This document shows positions 24,384-33,849 of a stretch of DNA of 64,000 nucleotides, in pieces; within the stretch, counting starts at the first letter, position 1, and every line of letters starts with the position of its first letter. Source of the DNA: CAVQBP01 sp963723205 (lineage in GTDB: Bacteria > Bacteroidota > Ignavibacteria > Ignavibacteriales > Ignavibacteriaceae). The DNA lies in NCBI GenBank assembly GCA_963723205.1, contig CAVRQC010000044.1, positions 1-64,000 on the forward strand, read 5' to 3'. Below the pieces are notes generated by a model, which was given only the letters and a program-made list of their open reading frames with translations, was not told where the DNA came from and did no database searches. The translations under genes and the position numbers were made by a program.

Positions 24384-25097
24384 TTAAACTCTTGTAAAGT
24401 TCAATTTCTTAAGAACACTGTTTTTATATGTCCTTCCGATTGTCAATTCCTTTTTACCAATCTCAACCGAGTAAGAGGTAAATGCATCAATTCTGGGAAT
24501 GGAAACAATGAATGATCTATGAATACGCAGAAATTTTCCAGCTGGAAGTTGTTCTTCCAAATTACTGATTGGAATTTTACTAATTACATTTTTTGTATCG
24601 GTGTGAATAACAACATAGTCCTTCAGGCTTTCTATGTAAAGGATTTCATTGAAATGAATTTTAACTGCCCTCTTGTTTTCCTTAACATAAATGAAATCAT
24701 TTTCACCGGACTGGTTAGCGGAAAAGACCTTATAATCCGGTTCACATAATTTGTAAAATTTCTCCAGGGATTTTAAAAATCTTTCGAATGAAACCGGCTT
24801 TAACAGATAATCAACCGCATCAAGTTCGAATCCATCTGCAGCATATTCCCGGTGAGCTGTTGTGAAAATTATTTTCGGCGGACTTTTCATCGATCTCAAA
24901 AATTCAAGCCCGGTTAATTCAGGCATTTGAATATCCAGGAAAATTAATTCAATATGCTTCTTTTGAAGAATCTCAAACGCTTCAACTGCCGAACTGCACT
25001 TTCCGGCAATCTCGAAATCGTTCAGCTTCTGCAAATATGATTCTATGACTTCAACGGCAAGAGGTTCGTCATCTACTATTAAGCATTTTATTTTCAT
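24384..25097 (-). CDS. LytR/AlgR-type response regulator
   Basis: 237 residues. The receiver domain has Asp9/Asp10 and the phosphoacceptor Asp55 in LIFLDIQMPELTG. A LytTR DNA-binding domain fills about residues 135-235 (VKENKRAVKIHFNEILYIE; GKFLRIHRSFIVS). Its start overlaps the end of the histidine kinase gene by 29 bases, so the two are translated together. Target promoters, likely with paired LytTR boxes, were not identified. Confidence 0.95.
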   Translation of the reverse strand: MKIKCLIVDDEPLAVEVIESYLQKLNDFEIAGKCSSAVEAFEILQKKHIELIFLDIQMPELTGLEFLRSMKSPPKIIFTTAHREYAADGFELDAVDYLLKPVSFERFLKSLEKFYKLCEPDYKVFSANQSGENDFIYVKENKRAVKIHFNEILYIESLKDYVVIHTDTKNVISKIPISNLEEQLPAGKFLRIHRSFIVSIPRIDAFTSYSVEIGKKELTIGRTYKNSVLKKLNFTRV

Positions 25098-26169
25098 CTT
25101 GTGTCTTTTCTGAATAAGCTTTTAAAGACAAATCAAGTTTTACTGAAAATTTGTCATTTGTTTCGGCAATGTCAAGTTTATAGTTTCCCGGGTAAAGCAG
25201 ATCGAGCCGCTTCCGGAGATTGTTTAAACCCAGTCCGCCCTTTTGTTCTTTAGTGCCAGTTACTATGGAATTTTCAGCGATAAATTTCAAATTGTAAGCG
25301 GATACCTTCAGCAATAGTTTTATCCATGATTTCCGGTTTGTTGTACTGACGCCGTGCTTAAAACAATTTTCAACAAGCGGAAAAATAACCAGTGGTGCCG
25401 TATATTTATTGAGGGAATTGCCTTCAATGTTAAAATCTATTTCCAGCCGCTCACCATATCTTAATTTTTCCAGGTCGATATAATTATTTACAAGTTTTAT
25501 TTCACGTTCCAATTCAACAAAATCTTTATTAGAATGATAAAGCATAAAATCCAGAATTTCGGAAAGCTTCAGAACTACTTCGGGTGATTTCTCCGATTTT
25601 TTTAGAGTAAGTGCGTAAAGATTATTGAGTGTGTTAAACAGAAAATGCGGTTGAACCTGTGCCTTCAGCATGTTCAGTTCCGCCTCCAGTTTTTCTTTTG
25701 TTAACTGCTGATTTTTTTTCTGCATTGTATACCAATGCTTTAACAGTTTAATTGAAGCCGCAAGAAAAACAACCGCGTAAATTCCCACTAATCTCAAATA
25801 TATATCCAAAGAAGCGGGCTGTATCTTCGTGCTAAACTGGGAGGTTATAAAATTTATCGGCAGCACAATCAAAGCTATTGTTATCATTATCTCTAAATAA
25901 GCAACACCTAAAACCACGTAAACCGATGCAATAACGAAATCATAGTATCTCTTTTTTAAAAGATACCTGGGAATAATAACATAAATCGTAAAATAAGTTG
26001 CGCCGATATACAACGGGAAAGTATATACAAGATGAACAAAAGTATCATTAACATTTTCACCAATCCGGCTGTAAAAAAAAGTATAAAAAGCAAAAACACA
26101 AATCCAAAAGATAATGTGAAGTATTATTCTGAAAAATTTTGAAGGCGATATAATATGATCGGCTGTCAT
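25069..26169 (-). CDS. LytS-type sensor histidine kinase
   Basis: 366 residues. Four membrane helices occupy about residues 12-145, with no large extracytoplasmic sensor domain. The His_kinase module follows: QVQPHFLFNTLNNLYAL with His175, then the ATP-binding N-box FPLVENCFKHGVS and the G-box GGLGLNNLRKRLDLLY. It phosphorylates the overlapping LytR-type regulator. The likely stimulus is at the membrane, but nothing in the sequence specifies it. In map order the divergent plus-strand serine hydrolase begins 233 bases away. Confidence 0.93.
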   Translation of the reverse strand: MTADHIISPSKFFRIILHIIFWICVFAFYTFFYSRIGENVNDTFVHLVYTFPLYIGATYFTIYVIIPRYLLKKRYYDFVIASVYVVLGVAYLEIMITIALIVLPINFITSQFSTKIQPASLDIYLRLVGIYAVVFLAASIKLLKHWYTMQKKNQQLTKEKLEAELNMLKAQVQPHFLFNTLNNLYALTLKKSEKSPEVVLKLSEILDFMLYHSNKDFVELEREIKLVNNYIDLEKLRYGERLEIDFNIEGNSLNKYTAPLVIFPLVENCFKHGVSTTNRKSWIKLLLKVSAYNLKFIAENSIVTGTKEQKGGLGLNNLRKRLDLLYPGNYKLDIAETNDKFSVKLDLSLKAYSEKTQDENKMLNSR

Positions 26170-26402
26170 TTATATTAAGTGTCCGATTTTACGGGAAGAT
26201 ATTAACAATAATAGACCGAACTTGTTTAAATAATCGACGAACTGCACAAATTTACATATAAATTTAATCTCTTTGCAGATAAACGGGATTAAGCTGTCCT
26301 ATCCGGTAATGTATCTTTTGTTAAGCTTCATGAAGCTATAAAGCAAAATCGGTATTTATCAAAAGATTATATTCGATTCGGTAACTTAATTCCGGAGGTA
26401 AA

Positions 26403-27833
26403 ATGAAAATATTCCAATATTTGCTGATAACAATTCTTTCAGCTCAATTTGGTCTTTGTTCACGTTCTGTTGACAATACGGTATTACTTGGTTATTGGGG
26501 GAATACTATTAATGATTCAACCGGGATACAAAAGTTTGTTGCATATTTCTATGATGATAATAAAAACATTCATTGCGAATTTCATTCATATCAAAACGGG
26601 ATGAAATTCGGCTCAGAACAAGCTGCTGATATTTATTTTGATGGAAAATCTATTTCCATGGTTGCCAACAAATCCGCGGATGTAAAATATGAAGGGGAAA
26701 TAAACGAACAGAAAAACATGATAAAAGGGAAATTACTTTATAGTGACGGTTCGGGAATGAAATTTAATCTTTCAAAATATTCGCAGGACAAAATTCAAAA
26801 GGAATTCCCCGGGCTTCTGCATTTGAAAGAAAAGGAATATTCGTATTCCAAACCTGAGAACTTACACGACAGCCTGCCCACTTCCACGTTGAAGGAAATG
26901 AAAATTGATGGGAATCTCTTAGGGGAAATGGTCGATAAAATTAAAAACGGGGAATTCGGAAAGGTTAATTCGGTGCTGATACTAAGAAAAGGCAACCTGG
27001 TTTTTGAAGAATATTTTGACGGTTTTTATATAAATGATTTACACGTTCTTATGTCTGCCACAAAAAGCATTTCCTCAATATTGGTTGGGATTGCCGTCGA
27101 TAAAGGATTAATAAAATCGGTAAATCAAAAGCTGCTGAATTTCTATCCTGAATATCGAAACAAAGTTGATCATACTTGGAACGATGTAACATTACAACAT
27201 ATTCTTACTATGACTTCAGGATTGGATATTAGTGGAAATAACTACGAAAATTATTGGACCCGCAAAGACGATATTATTAAATCAACATTTGAACAAAAAT
27301 TTAAATTCCTTCCCGGTGAAAAATTCGCGTACCTGAGTCCGCCTGTTGATTTACTGGCCGGAGTTTTAATTCAAACAACCGGGGAATCCGTACAAAAATT
27401 CGCAGAGAAAAATTTATTTAAACCGCTCCGTATAACCAGTTACAAATGGCAGAATTTCAAAAAGAATAATTATCCTTTGATGGACGGTTCACTTTTTCTG
27501 AAACCGCGTGATATGGCAAAAATAGGGCAGATGATTTTGGATGAAGGGAAATGGAATAATAAACAAATAGTTTCACGGAAATGGATTGAAGAATCAACAT
27601 CACCGAAAATTAATGTCGATAAAATTACCGATTACGGTTATCTGTGGTGGCGCGGAAAATCACAAAGCAGTCCGGGTCTCAATGCTGTGTTTGCAAACGG
27701 ACTCGGCGGGCAGCACATCATTATCGTTCCCGGCCTTTCACTTGTAATTGTTACTACCGGAAGCAACTTCGATAAATCTCCCGGCTTCCTGCTGCGTAAG
27801 ATCGATGATTACATTATTAAATCTGTAAATTAA
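26403..27833 (+). CDS. Class C beta-lactamase-like serine hydrolase lipoprotein
   Basis: 476 residues. The signal ends in the lipobox FGLCS (Cys19). An N-terminal beta domain of about 120 residues (LLGYWGN ... GEINEQKNMIKGKLLYSDGS) is followed by the beta-lactamase/transpeptidase fold. The nucleophile is Ser218 in MSATKSISS with Lys221 (SxxK); the second motif reads YLS in place of YxN; GQHIIIVPG replaces the HxG/KTG strand. Such proteins are D-amino-acid amidases, esterases or peptidases; true beta-lactamase activity is unlikely. Strong ribosome site GGAGGT. The same architecture recurs two genes on. Confidence 0.88.
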   Translation: MKIFQYLLITILSAQFGLCSRSVDNTVLLGYWGNTINDSTGIQKFVAYFYDDNKNIHCEFHSYQNGMKFGSEQAADIYFDGKSISMVANKSADVKYEGEINEQKNMIKGKLLYSDGSGMKFNLSKYSQDKIQKEFPGLLHLKEKEYSYSKPENLHDSLPTSTLKEMKIDGNLLGEMVDKIKNGEFGKVNSVLILRKGNLVFEEYFDGFYINDLHVLMSATKSISSILVGIAVDKGLIKSVNQKLLNFYPEYRNKVDHTWNDVTLQHILTMTSGLDISGNNYENYWTRKDDIIKSTFEQKFKFLPGEKFAYLSPPVDLLAGVLIQTTGESVQKFAEKNLFKPLRITSYKWQNFKKNNYPLMDGSLFLKPRDMAKIGQMILDEGKWNNKQIVSRKWIEESTSPKINVDKITDYGYLWWRGKSQSSPGLNAVFANGLGGQHIIIVPGLSLVIVTTGSNFDKSPGFLLRKIDDYIIKSVN

Positions 27834-27845
27834 ACCGGAGGAAAT

Positions 27846-28232
27846 ATGTTTACTTTAGTTAGCCAAGGAGGAATTTACGGCATAATCATTTTTATTCTCG
27901 GATTAATTGCTTTGATATACTTAGGTATTTCAATTGTGTATATAGTTAAGTATGAAAAAGAAAAATCCGGAAAACTCGAAGACAGTATAAACAATATTGT
28001 AAGAATAGGTATTTTCTGCGCTGCTCTTGGATTCTGGGGCACTATACAAGGAGGATACCTGGCATTAATTGAAATTGTAAAAGCTGCTGATATTTCAATG
28101 CAGATTGTCTATAACGGTCTTATTTGTGCATTATCGACTACTGTACTGGGCTTTGAAATTTTTTTAATATCTGCTGTAGTTTGGTTTATACTTAGAAATA
28201 TTTACAGGAGAATGATTATCCAGCATAATTGA
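27846..28232 (+). CDS. ExbB/MotA-like integral membrane protein
   Basis: 128 residues, three membrane helices (about 8-32, 50-75, 85-118). The segment ALGFWGTIQGGYLALIEIVK and the later NGLICALSTTVLGFEIFLIS resemble the two core helices of MotA/TolQ/ExbB proton-channel subunits, but the protein lacks the usual cytoplasmic arm, and no ExbD/TolR partner is adjacent. It lies 12 bases after one serine hydrolase and just before another, all plus strand. ExbB-like is a structural guess. Confidence 0.55.
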   Translation: MFTLVSQGGIYGIIIFILGLIALIYLGISIVYIVKYEKEKSGKLEDSINNIVRIGIFCAALGFWGTIQGGYLALIEIVKAADISMQIVYNGLICALSTTVLGFEIFLISAVVWFILRNIYRRMIIQHN

Positions 28233-28312
28233 TTCCGAATCAACGACATAAAATAGAATTAGAAAAGTTGATCGTACTTATATTTGATCTCACAAAAGGA
28301 AAGGGCGGTTTC

Positions 28313-29863
28313 ATGAAACTCTTAAAAATTCCCTTTTTACTTATTTTATTGAATATCATTCCCATTGGTTGTCAATATCAACCTGATAAAAGTATTCAAC
28401 CGGCCATGGCAGATCAGGCTCAGCATTACGTTTCAATTGACGGATTGTGGAGATGTACACCTGAGACAGCACTAAAATTTCCCAACGGCACACTGGAACC
28501 GGTAATCAGAATTAGCGGAGATGCTTATGATAATCTGAAGGTACAGGGATGTTTCCTGTGGGAGAAACGGTTTTATGATTACTGGAAAATAAAAAGCTTT
28601 AAATTTACTGCCAGTACCAACCAGCTTGAGATGATTTTCGACGAAGGAAATGTTTTTAAGGGAGTAATAGATCAGAATAAAAAAATGATACACGGGACAG
28701 CTTATTCCAATGAATGGGGTGATCCGGAAAATCGCGGTTATGAAAATAAACTTGATTTTATGCGCGATGAGAAGTCTGATGAAAACAGGTTTTTCTTTCC
28801 GCGTCCTGCAGGTGTAAACGGAAGTATTAAGTATGTTTATCAGCAGCCGGAACAAATTGATAATAACCTGCAGACAGCTTCTATCTTTCAATTTATTAAT
28901 GACTCAACAGCTTTTTTTAGTTTAATTGAAAGGATCATTAAACAGAAATTCGGCCGTCTGGAAACATTGCTGATTCTAAAAGATAAAAAGCTTGTTCTTG
29001 AAGAATATTTTTACGGTTACGACCGGACACAACTTCACAATATCCATTCGTGCACAAAAAGTATCGTTTCTTTACTGCTTGGTATTGCATTAGAACATAA
29101 TAATAAGATGAATGTTGATAAATCTTTTTTTGAATATATTCCTAAATACGATTCTTTAAAAACGAAGGAAAAAGGACAAATTAAACTGAAACATGTATTA
29201 ACGATGACTGCAGGTTTTGGAGAAGCTGAAGATTCTGAAAATTCAAACAGCGGGGATCCGATATATGATATTATTACCCTGCCAATGACAACAAAACCCG
29301 GTGAAAAATTTAAATACAGTAATGAGTGCTCAAATCTCTTAGGCGGTATAATATACTCACTAGAGGGTAAGCAGGCTAATGAATATGCAAAGGAAGTTCT
29401 TTTTGGGCCATTGAATATATCACAGTTTTATTGGGAAACAGAGAAAGGTATACCGCATTGCTACAGCGATCTCCATATGCGTCCAAGAGACATGGCGAAA
29501 ATCGGCTTACTGGCTTTAAATAAAGGTTACTGGAGTAAAAAACAAATCGTGCCAGAAGAATGGATTGATATATCAGCCAAACCTCACGTCGCCGAAAGTG
29601 AGTACTTTGACTATGGATACCAATGGTGGTACCGCTCAAAGCAAAATAAACCCTGGTGGAAGAACCCTGTAAGAGGTGGAAAAACTGAACACGATATGTT
29701 TCTGGCACTTGGTTACGGAGGACAGTATATTATGATCATCAAAGACCTTAATATAGTTATAGTAACAACATCATCAGATTATAATGAAAGTAACGGTATG
29801 GCACATTCGAAAATTCCGATGGTTATTGAAGAAATTGTTCCTTTATTTGAACATTCTATTTAG
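28313..29863 (+). CDS. Second class C beta-lactamase-like serine hydrolase lipoprotein
   Basis: 516 residues from ATG 28313, chosen because it has the ribosome site AAAGGAAAGG and gives a proper signal peptide ending in the lipobox IPIGC; a frame extension to 28229 overlaps the previous gene. It has an N-terminal beta domain (WRCTPETALKFPNG ... GVIDQNKKMIHGTAY) parallel to that of the 26.4-kb protein, then the serine-hydrolase fold with Ser246 and Lys249 in HSCTKSIVS, the Tyr-x-Asn-like YSNECSNLLGG and the C-terminal GGQYIMII. The two hydrolases look like paralogues flanking the ExbB-like gene. Confidence 0.88.
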   Translation: MKLLKIPFLLILLNIIPIGCQYQPDKSIQPAMADQAQHYVSIDGLWRCTPETALKFPNGTLEPVIRISGDAYDNLKVQGCFLWEKRFYDYWKIKSFKFTASTNQLEMIFDEGNVFKGVIDQNKKMIHGTAYSNEWGDPENRGYENKLDFMRDEKSDENRFFFPRPAGVNGSIKYVYQQPEQIDNNLQTASIFQFINDSTAFFSLIERIIKQKFGRLETLLILKDKKLVLEEYFYGYDRTQLHNIHSCTKSIVSLLLGIALEHNNKMNVDKSFFEYIPKYDSLKTKEKGQIKLKHVLTMTAGFGEAEDSENSNSGDPIYDIITLPMTTKPGEKFKYSNECSNLLGGIIYSLEGKQANEYAKEVLFGPLNISQFYWETEKGIPHCYSDLHMRPRDMAKIGLLALNKGYWSKKQIVPEEWIDISAKPHVAESEYFDYGYQWWYRSKQNKPWWKNPVRGGKTEHDMFLALGYGGQYIMIIKDLNIVIVTTSSDYNESNGMAHSKIPMVIEEIVPLFEHSI

Positions 29864-29906
29864 TAACACATAATATAACATCATAACTATCTCATTTTCT
29901 TTTCTC

Positions 29907-29945
29907 AGCCAAAGGACTGATGAGTCTTTGGCTTAAATTATTTTT
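29907..29945 (+). terminator. Probable terminator after the serine hydrolase operon
   Basis: AGCCAAAG (29907-29914) and CTTTGGCT (29926-29933) form a perfect 8-bp stem with an 11-base loop, followed by TAAATTATTTTTC, a weak U-tract. It is 44 bases after the stop. The rest of the 349-base gap up to 30212 is AT-rich and shows nothing else. Confidence 0.55.
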
Positions 29946-30212
29946 CATAAATATAAAATAAATTTTTCTTGCAACTTAATAGCTTGTCATAACCTGAATA
30001 AAACAAATCTCCCTGACAGGTGAACCTTTTAACAATACTTAATTTACAAACCGAAACTTTTATATATTCATAACTGGAAAGTATATTTTGGACAGATATT
30101 ATGAATTTATGTAAAAGAGATATTCAAAAGTTAAAATAAGGTATAATTGCAATAGTTTTACTAATTTAAATAATGATTTTTCAAAACAATTATAAAAGAA
30201 GAAGATATAAAC

Positions 30213-31643
30213 ATGAAACCTTTTATTTATTTAATTATATTTTCTTTGATTCTACATTTACCGTCCATTTCTGCACAGGTAAATCAGAAGAACAGGGCAA
30301 TAATTCTGACTGATATTGGTGCCGATCCGGATGATTCGGAATCGATGGTCCGTTTACTTTTGTACTCCAATGAAATTGATATTGAAGGCATAATAGCCAC
30401 CACATCCTGCTGGCAGAGAACAACTGTACATCCTGAATATATAACAAGTATAGTTCAGGCATACGGCAAAGTACAGTCCAATCTTAATAAGCACGAAGCC
30501 GGTTTTCCCGAAGTTGATTCACTCTTAAAAAAAATAAAGAGCGGTATAGCAGAATACGGCATGCAGGGAGTCGGTGAGAGAAAAGATTCACCCGGTTCCA
30601 AATGGATAATAAAGGTGCTTGAAGAGAAAGATGAACGTCCTCTGTGGGTATGTGTCTGGGGCGGAGTAAATACTCTTGCTCAGGCATTATATGACATTAA
30701 AAAGACAAAAACTAAATCCGAAGCAAAAGAATTAATAGCAAAACTCAGGGTTTATACAATATCGGATCAGGATGACAGCGGTATTTGGATTAGAAAAAAT
30801 TTCCCGGATTTATTTTATATTGTTAGTCCCGGCGATGATTACGGTACCGCAACATGGAGTGCAATAAATAGTTTTATAAAGGGAATTAATAATAAAGAAA
30901 TCAGCAACAGCTGGATTGCAGAAAATATACAGCAGGGGCACGGTCCTCTCGGTGCCGTCTATCCTGATGTAGCTTACGGAATGGAAGGTGATACTCCGTC
31001 ATGGCTGAATTTAATTCCAAACGGATTGAGCTACCCGGAACATCCTGACTGGGGAGGCTGGGGCGGTCGCTACAAATTCTATAAACCTGAATTTGATTCT
31101 CTTAAAAGAGGAAGTTCAGGTGTTCCGATTGTACCTGAAACGAGGGCAATCTGGACAGACGCCGCCGATCAATTTACACCCTATATTTTTAATGAATACG
31201 GCCGGACCGTTCGTTTGGATACAGTAGCTTTTACCGGTAATAAAGTGACTTTATGGCGCTGGCGGAATGACTTTCAAAATGATTTTGCCGCACGGATGCG
31301 CTGGTGTACAGAGTCATATGAGGAAGCTAATCATCCACCGGTTCCCGAATTGCTGGTTCCGGAACATATGAATGTAAAATCAGGAGAGGGCTTTGGTTTG
31401 GATGCCACAGCAACTGATCCTGACGGAGATAATCTTAGTTACCTGTGGTTCAACTACCCGGAAGCAGGTTCATATAAAAAATTGATAGAAATTAACTCGG
31501 CAGAGAACATACATAGTGTATATGTAATAGCTCCTGAAGTTGAGAAAAAAGAAACTGTTCAATTTATTTTACGAGTTACTGATAAAGGTACGCCTCCGCT
31601 ATCAGGATATAAAAGAGTATTTGTGACAATAACACCCAGATAA
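30213..31643 (+). CDS. Secreted DUF1593 (nucleoside-hydrolase-like) protein
   Basis: 476 residues with a signal peptide (FIYLIIFSLILHLPSISAQ). The main domain is DUF1593, related to inosine-uridine nucleoside hydrolases: the metal-binding cluster appears as TDIGADPDDSES near residue 35. The C-terminal part from about residue 375 is an immunoglobulin-like domain (PELLVPEHMNVKSGEGFGLD; PDGDNLSYLWFNYPEAGSY). DUF1593 proteins occur in polysaccharide-degrading gene sets and are thought to act on glycosides or cellulose-related substrates; the reaction is not known. It has the GH39 and GH5 genes in the same accessory block. Confidence 0.88.
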   Translation: MKPFIYLIIFSLILHLPSISAQVNQKNRAIILTDIGADPDDSESMVRLLLYSNEIDIEGIIATTSCWQRTTVHPEYITSIVQAYGKVQSNLNKHEAGFPEVDSLLKKIKSGIAEYGMQGVGERKDSPGSKWIIKVLEEKDERPLWVCVWGGVNTLAQALYDIKKTKTKSEAKELIAKLRVYTISDQDDSGIWIRKNFPDLFYIVSPGDDYGTATWSAINSFIKGINNKEISNSWIAENIQQGHGPLGAVYPDVAYGMEGDTPSWLNLIPNGLSYPEHPDWGGWGGRYKFYKPEFDSLKRGSSGVPIVPETRAIWTDAADQFTPYIFNEYGRTVRLDTVAFTGNKVTLWRWRNDFQNDFAARMRWCTESYEEANHPPVPELLVPEHMNVKSGEGFGLDATATDPDGDNLSYLWFNYPEAGSYKKLIEINSAENIHSVYVIAPEVEKKETVQFILRVTDKGTPPLSGYKRVFVTITPR

Positions 31644-31882
31644 AGTGTGCACTGAATTGCAAAGATAGAAAATGGATCATTCAATTTACCGGGATTTCTC
31701 TGGAGATCTTTACTGGAAGATTGTATAACTTCAGACATGATAAACAACGTTTATAATAAATTATTAGTATAAAGAAGAAATAAAAATTATATTATTGAAG
31801 TAAAGTTTTCTACTCTTAATATTTTGCTGTAAAAGGCGGCTTAAAATAATTTGCCGTCATTATTCATTAACAGGAGGTCAAA

Positions 31883-32689
31883 ATGGATAATGCCAGCACA
31901 AAAAAGAGAAGCAAAATTCTTTCAGTGATTTTATCTGTCATTACACCAGGCTTAGGACATTTATATAACGGAAAACTTATCTGGGCAATTGCCATTCCTG
32001 TTATCTTTTTCACTATATATGAAGTCTTCTATTATTTTTCTCTAATAAAATCATTTACATTTTATTTAATCTTCATTCTATTTGCAATATATGTTTATAT
32101 ATTTTCAATCGTGCATTCAATTGTACTGGCTAAACGAAATTCCAGCTACAAATTAAAAAGTTATAACCATGTATATATTTATTTAATATGGCCAATCTTC
32201 TATTTCAATATTAATGCACTGCTCCCCGAAAACAGTTCTTTGGGAATATTTGATATGCCGACTGTTGGAATGGAAAAAACCCTGATGGTTAATGATATGG
32301 TTGTAGCTGATATGAACTATAATAAAAATGCAGATGTAAAAAGAAATGATATCATTATTTTCAGTTCACCCGAATATCCTCATGAATATATGATTAAACG
32401 TGCTATTGCATTTGAAGGTGAAAAGATATCAATTGTAAACGGAAAGGTTTATATTAATCAAAAAGAACTTAAAGAAGATAATCCCAACATAATTTATCAG
32501 AATAATAATCGTGATGATATTCCCGGTACAATAATCCCGGACAACCACATATTTGTTTTGGGAGACAACAGGCCGAATAGTCTTGACAGCAGAAATTTTG
32601 GGAGCATACCGGGAGAAAATGTAAAAGGAAAGCCTCTTTATATTTTTTTTAGCAACTCGCTGGACAGGATTGGGATCAATTTAGAATAA
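31883..32689 (+). CDS. Signal-peptidase-I-like protein lacking the catalytic serine
   Basis: 268 residues. About 110 N-terminal residues are membrane-embedded, beginning with a TM2-like turn TPGLGHLYNGK. The peptidase S26 part follows. The usual box B (PSxSMxPT) reads MPTVGMEKTL at residues 125-134, with Gly129 where the nucleophilic Ser should be. The general-base lysine is kept (Lys172 in YMIKRAIAFEG), as is box E (VLGDNRPNSLDSRNFG, residues 225-240). Signal peptidase I removes signal peptides at the outer face of the inner membrane; this copy is predicted to be inactive, perhaps a binding or regulatory paralogue. Strong ribosome site AGGAGGT at 31871-31877. Confidence 0.85.
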   Translation: MDNASTKKRSKILSVILSVITPGLGHLYNGKLIWAIAIPVIFFTIYEVFYYFSLIKSFTFYLIFILFAIYVYIFSIVHSIVLAKRNSSYKLKSYNHVYIYLIWPIFYFNINALLPENSSLGIFDMPTVGMEKTLMVNDMVVADMNYNKNADVKRNDIIIFSSPEYPHEYMIKRAIAFEGEKISIVNGKVYINQKELKEDNPNIIYQNNNRDDIPGTIIPDNHIFVLGDNRPNSLDSRNFGSIPGENVKGKPLYIFFSNSLDRIGINLE

Positions 32690-32827
32690 AAAAATCAGTT
32701 TAAAGTATCAGATGAACTATTGGATTTACTAATATTTTTAAAGTCAAAGCATTTTAAAAGCAGAATTTTATATAATGGAACCTGTTCCCTGTTGGAAAAA
32801 TAAAAACAGATATGGGAATATATATCA

Positions 32828-33244
32828 ATGAAGATTATACTGCTTATTGATGCCTTAATCAATTTTGCATTAGGTATTTTACTTATAATATTTTCACCGG
32901 CAATTGCCAACTGGCTGGGAATTCCCTTATCATCAACGAGTTTCTATCCTAATATACTTGGGGCCATTTTCATTGGAATTACAATAGCTCTGCTAACTGA
33001 TGCGATAAGAAAGAAGGGGCACAGTAATATGGGGCTTGGACTTATTGGAGCAATCAGTATAAATCTTTGCGGGGGAACTATGCTGGCAATATGGTTAATT
33101 TTCGGAGATTTAAGACTTCCTGCCAGAGGTCTGATAATACTATGGACACTTGTAGTCATACTGCTTATTGTCAGTGCCGCCGAATTGATTCACTTTGGAC
33201 AAGTAAAGAAGAATGTCCGGTCAAACAATATATCTGAAACTTAA
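32828..33244 (+). CDS. Four-helix membrane protein, unknown
   Basis: 138 residues, four membrane helices spread over the whole length (about 4-26, 45-62, 72-92, 101-124) with short loops and a polar tail (FGQVKKNVRSNNISET). No family recognised with confidence; it resembles small uncharacterised inner-membrane proteins common in environmental Bacteroidota. Single gene. Confidence 0.6.
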   Translation: MKIILLIDALINFALGILLIIFSPAIANWLGIPLSSTSFYPNILGAIFIGITIALLTDAIRKKGHSNMGLGLIGAISINLCGGTMLAIWLIFGDLRLPARGLIILWTLVVILLIVSAAELIHFGQVKKNVRSNNISET

Positions 33245-33344
33245 TTCGGAATCTGCTTTTGATTAATCAAGAAATATGATGAACCGAATTATAGCCGGAA
33301 TCAGAGACTAAATAAAAATATTCAATAAAAATTAGGATTCTATC

Positions 33345-33827
33345 ATGAGAAAAATTTCATACTTTTTCATTTCATTTTTATTAACATCAACATGTTATTC
33401 GCAGGAAAAAGTTCCGGATGTCAATATCGTGACCTCCGAGTTTAAAAGGATTGAAATTATCCGGATGCGGACCGGTACAGATATGCTGGAAGGCTTAAAG
33501 GAAGCCGTAAACAAAAGAAACATAAAAAATGCAGTTATACTGGCAGGAATAGGTTCGGTAACTGATTATCATTTTCATGTTGTAGCCGACAAGAATTTAC
33601 CCCCGGCGGAGGAATTCCCAAAAGCATCCGTTGCAAAGGATTTAACCTCCGTGCAGGGTTATATTCTTAACGGACGCGTTCATGCTCATATAACATTATC
33701 GGATGAAAACAGCGTAATCGGCGGTCACCTGGAACCCGGGACTAAAGCTCTTACTTTTTTTATTATAACTCTCGGCGTATTACCCGATAACCTGGATATA
33801 AAAAATCTTGATAATTATAAATTCTGA
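33345..33827 (+). CDS. Secreted PPC/DUF296-domain protein
   Basis: 160 residues. Signal peptide (ISYFFISFLLTSTCYSQ), then a PPC (plants and prokaryotes conserved, DUF296) domain. The conserved segment GYILNGRVHAHITLSDENSV followed by GGHLEPGTKA holds the histidines that bind metal in bacterial members. Bacterial PPC proteins form trimers of unknown function; most are cytosolic, so the exported form is less usual. It ends 22 bases before the SRPBCC gene, so the two may be co-transcribed. Confidence 0.85.
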   Translation: MRKISYFFISFLLTSTCYSQEKVPDVNIVTSEFKRIEIIRMRTGTDMLEGLKEAVNKRNIKNAVILAGIGSVTDYHFHVVADKNLPPAEEFPKASVAKDLTSVQGYILNGRVHAHITLSDENSVIGGHLEPGTKALTFFIITLGVLPDNLDIKNLDNYKF

Positions 33828-33849
33828 TTGGAAATAACAGAATTACTAT

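Noticed and set aside
26322..26335. AGCTTCATGAAGCT palindrome before the first serine hydrolase as an operator
   Set aside because: It is a perfect 14-base palindrome, but there is a single copy and no regulator link, so I did not call it a regulatory site.
26403..29863. Two beta-lactamases
   Set aside because: Both have the SxxK fold, but the other motifs differ from true class C enzymes and both are lipoproteins with an extra domain, so beta-lactam hydrolysis is not supported.
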